Positions 15,494-22,055 of a stretch of DNA of 22,055 nucleotides are shown piece after piece. Each line of letters starts with the position of its first letter. Position 1 is the stretch's first letter. The position numbers and the translations under genes are program-made. The notes beneath the pieces were generated by a model. It searched no databases. It was not told the DNA's origin and was given only the letters and a program-made list of their open reading frames with translations. Source of the DNA: Lachnospiraceae bacterium (GTDB lineage Bacteria > Bacillota_A > Clostridia > Lachnospirales > Lachnospiraceae); assembly GCA_017620345.1 (NCBI GenBank), contig JAFZQP010000066.1:1-22055 (forward strand). The letters run 5' to 3'.

Positions 15494-16894
15494 TCAGAAT
15501 GTGAACCTGTCTGCAAAATACGCATCAAGTTCTTCTATCTTGATCCTTTCCTGTTGCATACTGTCGCGGTCTCTTACAGTTACGGCTCCATCCGTTTCCG
15601 AGTCAAAATCATATGTGACACAGAAAGGTGTTCCGATCTCATCCTGTCTCCTGTACCGCTTTCCGATGTTTCCTCTGTCATCATATTCGCAATTATACTT
15701 CTTGGAAAGCTGTGCATATATCTTTTCGGCGCCGTCGGCAAGCTTCTTCGACAGCGGGAGCACGCCTATCTTAACGGGAGCGATCGCCGGGTGGAAATGA
15801 AGTACTGTCCTGACATCGGGCTTATCCTCCGTTCCGATGTTCTCCTCGTCATATGCTTCGCACAAAAATGCAAGCGTTACACGGTCAGCACCGAGCGACG
15901 GTTCAACAACATACGGAATGTATTTTTCGTTCGTCTCGTCATCGAAATATTCCATCGACTCACCGGATGTATTCTGATGCTGTGTCAGATCGTAATTCGT
16001 CCTTGAAGCTATTCCCCATAACTCACCCCAGTCCGTGAACGGGAATGCATATTCAATGTCTGTTGTATGATCGCTGTAGAACGACAGTTCCTCGGGATCA
16101 TGATCACGAAGGCGAAGATTGTCCGCTTTGATACCGAGAGCAAGGAGCCAGTCATAGCAGTACTTTCTCCAATACTCGAACCACTCTGTCTGTGTACCCG
16201 GCTTACAGAAGAATTCAAGCTCCATCTGCTCGAACTCTCTTGTCCGGAACGTAAAGTTTCCGGGTGTGATCTCATTACGGAAACTCTTTCCTACCTGGCA
16301 TATACCGAACGGGACTTTCTTTCTCGATGTGCGCTGAACATTCTTGAAATTAACGAATATTCCCTGTGCGGTCTCGGGCCGAAGGTATACCGTATCCTTG
16401 GCGTCCTCGGTAACTCCCTGGAATGTCTTGAACATCAGATTGAATTCCCTGATCCCGGTAAAATCATGTTTGCCACAGGAAGGACACGGAACGTTATGAT
16501 CATTTATGAACTTTTCCATCTGCTCATGTGACCATCCGTCAACGGTACTCTCAAGTTTTATACCGTTATCGGCTGCGAAATTCTCGATAAGCTGGTCTGC
16601 CCTGAATCTTTCATGACATGCCTTACAATCCATAAGGGGATCCGAAAATCCGCCCAGATGTCCCGAAGCCACCCATGTCTGCGGGTTCATGAGAATAGCA
16701 CAGTCAACGCCGACGTTGTACGGGTTCTCCTGAACGAACTTCTGCCACCAGGCACGCTTGACGTTATTCTTCAGTTCAACGCCGAGATTTCCGTAATCCC
16801 ATGTGTTGGCAAGTCCTCCGTATATCTCCGAGCCGGGATATACAAATCCTCTCGACTTGGCCAGCGCCACGATCTTGTCCATTGTTTTTTCCAT
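15494..16894 (-). CDS. glyS: Glycyl-tRNA synthetase, single-chain dimeric type
   Basis: 466 aa. A class IIa enzyme charging tRNA-Gly, of the eukaryote/archaea-like alpha-2 type rather than the GlyQ/GlyS tetramer. Recognisable stretches: [15 protein letters not shown] at the N-terminus, a zinc-knuckle-like CKACHERF and CPSCGKHDF pair, motif 2 [21 protein letters not shown], motif 3 [13 protein letters not shown], and a C-terminal anticodon-binding domain ([13 protein letters not shown]). The ATG at 16892-16894 has a GGAGAGG Shine-Dalgarno. No T-box leader precedes it; the upstream gene is 23 nt away, so expression depends on the long upstream transcript. Confidence 0.97.
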   Translation of the reverse strand: MEKTMDKIVALAKSRGFVYPGSEIYGGLANTWDYGNLGVELKNNVKRAWWQKFVQENPYNVGVDCAILMNPQTWVASGHLGGFSDPLMDCKACHERFRADQLIENFAADNGIKLESTVDGWSHEQMEKFINDHNVPCPSCGKHDFTGIREFNLMFKTFQGVTEDAKDTVYLRPETAQGIFVNFKNVQRTSRKKVPFGICQVGKSFRNEITPGNFTFRTREFEQMELEFFCKPGTQTEWFEYWRKYCYDWLLALGIKADNLRLRDHDPEELSFYSDHTTDIEYAFPFTDWGELWGIASRTNYDLTQHQNTSGESMEYFDDETNEKYIPYVVEPSLGADRVTLAFLCEAYDEENIGTEDKPDVRTVLHFHPAIAPVKIGVLPLSKKLADGAEKIYAQLSKKYNCEYDDRGNIGKRYRRQDEIGTPFCVTYDFDSETDGAVTVRDRDSMQQERIKIEELDAYFADRFTF

Positions 16895-16917
16895 TTGTCC
16901 TCTCCTATCCGTCTGTT

Positions 16918-17523
16918 TTACTTTAACAAAAGATATGCAAGTCCGTCAGATTCACTCAGTACTCTGGCTTCTTTCGGACCGATCACGTCCACATTTGCGG
17001 ATACATATGCTATATCGCGATAAGTTCTGACTCTCGAATGCTCGCTCAGAATGACTATATCTTTGTCGATCATGCCCATTATCTGAACTTTTCCGATCTT
17101 GTCACCGTTATCCACTCCCTTTAACGTGACATCCATTGTGTATCCGTTATCATATGCTTCGTTAACGGTTCCCACGAACATACTCTCTCCGACAAAATGT
17201 TCATAATCGGAAGGGCCGTTAAAATCAACCGTCACATACACTTTTGAATCCTTAAGTTCGATATCCTTTAGCTTTATCTCTTCGCTTCCTATCGATTCAT
17301 TATAATCCGATACGGACTGTACGAATTCAGCCTTCAGTTCCTCGATATCGTAGTAATCCTTGGAAAAACTCTCAACTATCTTCTCGGATATATTGCCTTT
17401 CTTTCCGACGACGATGACTGTCTCGGCATAATCATCCTCGCTTCCGGAGCATGCGCAAAGTGCCGACAGAAGTATGAGCAATATGACAGGTATTAATGAT
17501 TTTCTGTTAAGTATAGTCTTCAT
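16918..17523 (-). CDS. Small predicted lipoprotein of unknown function
   Basis: 201 aa. A lipoprotein signal is visible: basic start, hydrophobic run ([11 protein letters not shown]), then LCAC with Cys25 as the likely lipidated residue and CSGSEDD after it. The mature part is acidic, with alternating beta-type stretches ([49 protein letters not shown]). I do not recognise a named family. It is presumably anchored on the outer face of the membrane. It lies between recO and glyS; the Shine-Dalgarno is weak (GAAGG about 13 nt from the ATG), so it may be expressed at a low level or by coupling to recO, 15 nt upstream. Confidence 0.82.
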   Translation of the reverse strand: MKTILNRKSLIPVILLILLSALCACSGSEDDYAETVIVVGKKGNISEKIVESFSKDYYDIEELKAEFVQSVSDYNESIGSEEIKLKDIELKDSKVYVTVDFNGPSDYEHFVGESMFVGTVNEAYDNGYTMDVTLKGVDNGDKIGKVQIMGMIDKDIVILSEHSRVRTYRDIAYVSANVDVIGPKEARVLSESDGLAYLLLK

Positions 17524-17538
17524 ATCATAAACAAACCT

Positions 17539-18204
17539 TCACAGTCCGAGTTCTTCGATCATCTCGGTGCTCTTTAACTTCCTGTCTATTATCCTGCTCC
17601 TGTAAAGAGCGGAAAGATCACGGAGTTCTTCAAGAACACTGTCGGATACGGCAAAGGTATATAACTGTTCCACAGGGGTTCTCTCAATGAACCCGACCGC
17701 ATACGCCGCCGAACGGCTCAGCTGCCTGTCTGCGGGGATGCCGGGAAACTCACCGTTTACTACCATCGCCTTCATTTCATATATGACTCTTACGAGCCTG
17801 TTGTCAAGAGACTTTTTGCAAAGTGCCCTGACCGACTGATATAAAAGCCTCAGCATTTCAGTCTCATCATTGTTTTCTCTCGTATAATAATCGGCAAACT
17901 CGAGAAAATACATTCCGAGACACGCGCCCTCAAAATCCTCACGAAGCTCTTCAAAGTAATTCGTGACCGATACCTCGATCAGATTGTATGCGCTCCTGCC
18001 TTCAAACATCTTGAAACTGCCGAAAGCAAACTGATCGGTGCCGGCAAGCAGTCTTGATCCGGGTCTTCTTGCTCCCTTGGCAAACGCGGTTATCTTGCCT
18101 CTTTCTTTTGTAAGTATCACGACTCTTCGGTCATAATCACTTGACGGAGTGCTTGAGAGCACCATTCCCGTAGCGATGACCGGTCCGGAACCGTAACTAG
18201 TCAT
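17539..18204 (-). CDS. recO: DNA repair protein RecO
   Basis: 221 aa, slightly shorter than many RecO proteins. RecO works with RecR (and RecF) to load RecA on SSB-coated single-stranded DNA. The N-terminal OB-fold is clear (TGMVLSSTPSSDYDRRVVILTKERGK, then FAKGARRPGSRL), followed by the helical domain (FEGACLGMYFLEFADYYTRENN and YEMKAMVVNGEFPG). The C-terminal part lacks the four cysteines of the usual zinc knuckle. The ATG at 18202-18204 overlaps the era stop by 8 nt, with an AGGAAAG Shine-Dalgarno. The era-recO order is common in Firmicutes and supports the call. Confidence 0.92.
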   Translation of the reverse strand: MTSYGSGPVIATGMVLSSTPSSDYDRRVVILTKERGKITAFAKGARRPGSRLLAGTDQFAFGSFKMFEGRSAYNLIEVSVTNYFEELREDFEGACLGMYFLEFADYYTRENNDETEMLRLLYQSVRALCKKSLDNRLVRVIYEMKAMVVNGEFPGIPADRQLSRSAAYAVGFIERTPVEQLYTFAVSDSVLEELRDLSALYRSRIIDRKLKSTEMIEELGL

Positions 18205-19105
18205 TGGTCAATTCTTTCCTGTCATACCCGATATTCTTAAGAAGAACATCGGAATCCCGCCAGTCCTTTTTGACCTTGATCCACAACTGAAGGTTTACTT
18301 TTGAATCAAGGAGCTTTTCTATCTCGTATCTTGCAGTGCATCCAATCTTTTTGATCATCGCACCGCCCTTTCCGATCATTATCCTCTTATGCGAATCCTT
18401 TTCACATATGACGGTCGCATTTATATCAACGATGTTTTCTTTAAAATCCATCGTCTCAATGATAACGGCAACGCCGTGGGGGATCTCTTCATCAAGGCAT
18501 TTTAAAGCCTTCTCCCTTATAAGTTCCGCAACTATCTGCCTAACGCTCTGATCGGTGACCGTGTCCTCATCAAAAAACGGTACTCCCTCGGGCAGATACT
18601 TAAATATCTGATCTATCAGGACATCGACGTTATCGCCCTTAAGCGCTGATACCGGAACGATCTCAGCCGGATCGCACAGATCTTTATACGCACTTATGAT
18701 CGGCAGTATCTCATCTCTTTTTTTTGTATCCGTCTTATTAATGACAAGTATGACCGGAACCTTCACACCCCGGAGCTGCTCTCCTATCGATCTGTCACCG
18801 GGACCTATATGCTCATCGGCTTCAACAAGCCACAATATGATATCCGCTTCGGAAACAGTCCGCTTTGCTGCCGTCATCATGTATTCGCCGAGGCGGTTCT
18901 TGGCCTTATGTATCCCCGGTGTGTCAACAAACACGATCTGTCCCCTGTCGCATGTATAAACGGTACGGATACGGTTTCGTGTCGTCTGCGGTTTGTTCGA
19001 GGTTATGGCGATCTTCTGACCGATGATCCTGTTGGTAAGAGTAGATTTACCTACATTCGGTCTTCCTATTACCGCAACAAATCCCGATCTGATACCGTCA
19101 GCCAT
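18197..19105 (-). CDS. era: GTPase Era
   Basis: 302 aa, full length. Era is an essential GTPase that binds the 3' end of 16S rRNA and supports small-subunit maturation. GTPase motifs: G1 GRPNVGKST (14-22), G3 DTPG (61-64), G4 NKTD (123-126), G5 SALK (153-156); the C-terminal KH domain carries IGKGGAMIKKIG (244-255). Its ATG overlaps the preceding gene's stop as TAATG, so translation is probably coupled, and its own stop overlaps recO. Nothing is missing or odd in the protein. Confidence 0.98.
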   Translation of the reverse strand: MADGIRSGFVAVIGRPNVGKSTLTNRIIGQKIAITSNKPQTTRNRIRTVYTCDRGQIVFVDTPGIHKAKNRLGEYMMTAAKRTVSEADIILWLVEADEHIGPGDRSIGEQLRGVKVPVILVINKTDTKKRDEILPIISAYKDLCDPAEIVPVSALKGDNVDVLIDQIFKYLPEGVPFFDEDTVTDQSVRQIVAELIREKALKCLDEEIPHGVAVIIETMDFKENIVDINATVICEKDSHKRIMIGKGGAMIKKIGCTARYEIEKLLDSKVNLQLWIKVKKDWRDSDVLLKNIGYDRKELTND

Positions 19106-20211
19106 TATTTATTTTCCTTGTTATCTTCCTTTGCCGGCTCCGCTTTTTTCTCCGGAGGATTCGGAAGTGCCGTTGCGGTTACCGGTTTGGCAGCAGCCTT
19201 TGCAGGTGCTTTGGCAGCTTTCTTTTTACCGGACGATTTTACTATCGCGATTATCAGTTTGACGATACCGAATACGATAGCAAATACAACACCCAGTATG
19301 AGGATCAATACAACGAGCATCGGAAGGAATGATACAAAGCCTACAATGAAATCCTGTATTGTATCCCATGCATCTTCGCAGCTTTCAAGGAATCCATTCG
19401 CAACTCTCTCACCGAATGTCTCTTCTTCTACAGGCTCGGGAGTATAATCCTTTACCTCCGATACGTTCAGATTGACGGTTGAGTACTGCACCTGATTATT
19501 CATCGTACGGAGCCTTGATTCATAACTCTCTATCTCATACCTTACCTCGGTAAGTCTGTTCTCAAGTTCGATTATGTTCTCAAGCGTATCTGCCTGTTCA
19601 AGCAGTTCGTTAAGTCTTTTCTGCTCTATCTTGAGAGAATCCTTGTGTGCCTCAACATCTGCGTACTGAAGCGTTACATCCTCGGCCGACTCATTCTTGC
19701 TCGCGATATTCGACTCATCCGTAACGGACTGAACGAACTGATCAAGATTGTTTGCCGGTATCCTGGCAACAATATAAGCTGTCCTTCTCTCAACGGAATT
19801 ATCATATGAGCTTCCCTGTATGTTCATGCTCTCGGCATACCCGCCAAGTGCAGTGATGCGTGCGCTGACATTTGCTATGAGCTTGTCGAATTCCTTGGTC
19901 TCAGCAGACAGGTTAACGGTCTTGATGAGCTTTCTGTTTGAATTGCTCTGTATCTGTGAATCGGTAGGAGCTCCCGAACCTTCAGACGCTCCTGCCGAAT
20001 TAGCTGTGGTGTCATACTCGTATATATCATCCGACATTACCTCTTCTTCATATTCGGGCGCATACGCATAATCCGCAGCTGCCGACGACTCAGCCGCAGG
20101 TGCCGCCGCCTTATATGATCCGGAATCTGAACTTGATGATCCGCCGCATCCAGCCAGAACAGCCGCAGTCAGACCAAATACCAATGCTATCGAAATTACT
20201 CTTCTTTTCAT
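19105..20211 (-). CDS. DUF4349-type lipoprotein with C-terminal membrane helix
   Basis: 368 aa. Signal with lipobox VLAGC (Cys22) followed by a low-complexity Ser/Ala/Glu/Tyr-rich linker (about 23-90). The region from about 92 to 322 matches my memory of DUF4349: KLIKTVNLSAETKEFDKL, YIVARIPANNLDQFV, a coiled coil (about 190-236, LNELLEQADTLENIIELENRL) and TVNLNVSEV. It ends in a strong membrane helix (about 293-325) and an Ala/Lys/Pro-rich basic tail, presumably cytoplasmic. So the protein is anchored both by lipid and by a helix. Function is unknown. A GGAGAGG Shine-Dalgarno precedes the ATG at 20209-20211; it joins era by TAATG. Confidence 0.88.
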   Translation of the reverse strand: MKRRVISIALVFGLTAAVLAGCGGSSSSDSGSYKAAAPAAESSAAADYAYAPEYEEEVMSDDIYEYDTTANSAGASEGSGAPTDSQIQSNSNRKLIKTVNLSAETKEFDKLIANVSARITALGGYAESMNIQGSSYDNSVERRTAYIVARIPANNLDQFVQSVTDESNIASKNESAEDVTLQYADVEAHKDSLKIEQKRLNELLEQADTLENIIELENRLTEVRYEIESYESRLRTMNNQVQYSTVNLNVSEVKDYTPEPVEEETFGERVANGFLESCEDAWDTIQDFIVGFVSFLPMLVVLILILGVVFAIVFGIVKLIIAIVKSSGKKKAAKAPAKAAAKPVTATALPNPPEKKAEPAKEDNKENK

Positions 20212-20241
20212 TCTAATCCTCTCCTTTTTTGGGAACGTCGA

Positions 20242-22055
20242 CTACTGCAGGAACAAAGGTTCCGTCATGTCAAACAGTTTCTTTTCCTTATCTATCTCTT
20301 CTTCTCCGCCAAGAACGCAGATCGATGAATTCTCTTTCATCTTTCTTATATATGCGGCAAGTGCCCTTATATCCTCACTCGTACAGCCGAGGATCTCATC
20401 CCTTTCCTTCTGTATCTTTTCAATGCTGTCATTACAATGGTACGCATCCCTGCTCCTGACACCCTTAGCGCTCGGAGAGAGAGGAAAATCAAGATCGGAT
20501 ACGGTTCCGAGAATATACTTCGTCATATCCCTTTTGCTCACATCAAAGTTATCGAGATAATCAGCCGCCGCATCATAAATATCAAGTGTTCTTTTAAGGT
20601 TCGGGTCCCTGTATGAGCCAAATGAGATCTTACCGGTCCGCGAAAACGTACCAAAGCACCCGTATGCTCCTCCTACAACCCTCACCTGGTTCCACAGGTA
20701 ATCATATCCCATTATGGTCTTTAATACCTTAAGAGCGCCCGTATACGGAAGGTTAGCATCCTTATATGAACCCACCTTTGCAACATACTGAACCTTGGCG
20801 CTCGTCTTATACCCTTCACTTATCCTTGCCGGTTTAAAATCATATGTTACGCTGTCGTAATGCCTGTCGGGTGCTTCTTCTATGAATCGTGCAACCTCTT
20901 TGGCGAAGCTGTCATAAGCGTCCTCATCCGAAATATAATCAAACAATTTAATATTCTCGGCCGTAAAGATCATCTGCGAGATACGTACGAGTTTGTCGCA
21001 CAGATCGTCGAACACCTCATCAAAATCCTTTTCGAGATCCTCGATCAGCCTGTAGAAACTTATACCGCTTATCCTCTCAAATATCATATCCGGTCTTGAT
21101 ACACCCGCGGCTGCCCGTTTCATCGCCACAACATGGCCCGAACTCATCATCGCGGTCTGAAGCCGTGATTTTAACATGCAGATAAGCTCATACATACGTT
21201 TCCTGTCGGTAAGATCCGATGTATATATGATCTCCTTTATCATCTCAAACGCGAAACCAAGCTTATCGTAGAAGATCTTGGAGCGGATCTCGAAATAATG
21301 ACGTACGTTATCGTTTGTGTCGATATCGGTATAAATGTTCGTATCGGTTATGATACCGCCTGTATTTAAAAATATCTCATTCGACAGATCCGAGTACGAA
21401 TAGTTCTTCGTATTAACAAGACCGAGCACTGCCTTAAGTATCCCTACATACGGAAGCAGGTCGTCAGAGAGCTTATCAAGATCAAAGGCTATGGTAAGAT
21501 ATCCTATTCCGTTTGTGAACAGTTCGTGGAACAGCACATCCTTTCCGCCGATCTGCCTCTTTGAATTGACAAAATCTTCCGCTTCCTTTTTGATGTCGGA
21601 TATTTCAAGAAGCGGGATACATTTGAGAACTTCTTCGGTATCCTCCTCTTCCTGATACGCATGCAATGCCTTAGTATCTTCCACAAGCTTTGAAACCTCT
21701 TCGGCGCTCATGTTGTTTTTGATGTCCGAAAGCCGCTTTTCAAGCTCCTTTTCCTTTTTGCCCGTAAGTCCTCTTACCGGAACAAGACATACGCATGAAG
21801 CATGATTGTTTTCAAGAAGATACTTGCGCGTAAGCTCCTCAAAATAATCCGTTTCAACCATTTCACGAAGGTATGAAAACGTGTCGAGTGCCTCGATATG
21901 TATGAACGGCCGTTCGTCATCGTACAGCCATGAATCAAGTGCCTGGAGTCCGTACATGAGTCCTTTCGGATAATGTCCGAAGTCCGCCTCGCGGAATTTG
22001 AATTCAAATGAATTCAATGCGGCCAGCAGCGCTTTTTTGTCATAGCCGTTCTCAA
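20242..22055 (-). CDS. M16C (presequence-protease-like) peptidase, C-terminal part; 5' end outside the window
   Basis: The reading frame stays open through the right edge; 603 aa are visible and the true start lies beyond 22055. The TTG at 22017 is not a start, since the frame continues upstream as ENGYDKKALLAA. Text such as SFEFKFREADFGHYPKGLMYG, then a second M16-like half (FTNGIGYLTIAFDLDKL), and VGGAYGCFGTFSRTGKISFGSYRDPNL near the end is typical of PreP/M16C metallopeptidases, which are about 970 aa in clostridia. The zinc-binding HxxEH motif would be in the missing N-terminal half. It presumably degrades peptides as a clamshell protease. The stop is 30 nt before the DUF4349 gene, whose Shine-Dalgarno lies in the gap. 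Confidence 0.92.
   Translation of the reverse strand, partial: ENGYDKKALLAALNSFEFKFREADFGHYPKGLMYGLQALDSWLYDDERPFIHIEALDTFSYLREMVETDYFEELTRKYLLENNHASCVCLVPVRGLTGKKEKELEKRLSDIKNNMSAEEVSKLVEDTKALHAYQEEEDTEEVLKCIPLLEISDIKKEAEDFVNSKRQIGGKDVLFHELFTNGIGYLTIAFDLDKLSDDLLPYVGILKAVLGLVNTKNYSYSDLSNEIFLNTGGIITDTNIYTDIDTNDNVRHYFEIRSKIFYDKLGFAFEMIKEIIYTSDLTDRKRMYELICMLKSRLQTAMMSSGHVVAMKRAAAGVSRPDMIFERISGISFYRLIEDLEKDFDEVFDDLCDKLVRISQMIFTAENIKLFDYISDEDAYDSFAKEVARFIEEAPDRHYDSVTYDFKPARISEGYKTSAKVQYVAKVGSYKDANLPYTGALKVLKTIMGYDYLWNQVRVVGGAYGCFGTFSRTGKISFGSYRDPNLKRTLDIYDAAADYLDNFDVSKRDMTKYILGTVSDLDFPLSPSAKGVRSRDAYHCNDSIEKIQKERDEILGCTSEDIRALAAYIRKMKENSSICVLGGEEEIDKEKKLFDMTEPLFLQ

Noticed and set aside
1..22055. 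CRISPR arrays, tRNA or rRNA genes, transposases, phage genes
   Set aside because: None seen on reading both strands; no periodic direct repeats and no transposase- or integrase-like protein among the open frames.

Overview
This window looks like chromosomal housekeeping DNA of a low-to-mid GC anaerobic Firmicute, most probably Lachnospiraceae (Butyrivibrio or a relative). The assignment rests on protein content: pyruvate phosphate dikinase, ammonia-dependent AsnA, a GlyQS-type single-chain glycyl-tRNA synthetase, a DUF6472-like four-cysteine protein, a DUF4349 lipoprotein and an M16C/PreP-like peptidase. This is an inference from recognised families, not a database result. Every gene I accept is on the minus strand, so transcription runs from high to low coordinates.

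Layout in transcription order. From 22055 to about 7296 there is a tightly packed array: M16C-type peptidase (its 5' part lies outside the window), DUF4349 lipoprotein, era, recO, a small lipoprotein, glyS, ppdK, galE, two half-transporters forming a probable heterodimeric ABC exporter, a DUF6472-like protein, and a minimal biotin-protein ligase. Several junctions overlap (TAATG or 8-16 nt), and I see no convincing terminator inside the array. A sigma-A-type promoter overlapping the end of birA then starts hpt-asnA-alaS. A strong promoter just past alaS drives rpsU (ribosomal protein S21, 58 aa), which ends at a classic intrinsic terminator. A TGn-extended -10 promoter then serves a membrane-anchored metallophosphoesterase followed by scpA and scpB, ending at a terminator whose stem overlaps the scpB stop codon. 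At the left edge, 19 codons of another minus-strand gene are visible with their own ribosome binding site and promoter. They resemble the start of a biotin-dependent carboxyltransferase subunit.

The genes cover translation (alaS, glyS, rpsU), chromosome segregation and repair (scpA, scpB, recO, era), central metabolism (ppdK, galE, asnA), envelope functions (two lipoproteins, an ABC exporter, a peptidase) and biotinylation (birA).

The most unusual feature is a ~200 bp element at 878-1076, inserted between scpA and scpB. Long imperfect inverted arms enclose three strong local hairpins. The element is open in all three minus-strand frames for roughly 140-150 nt and looks like a dispersed structured repeat (ERIC/MITE-like) or structured RNA rather than a gene. 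Other points worth a second look are an AlaRS catalytic core with a four-cysteine insertion and an alternative motif set, a lone histidine phosphotransfer protein leading a tRNA-synthetase operon, and a RecO without the zinc-finger cysteines.
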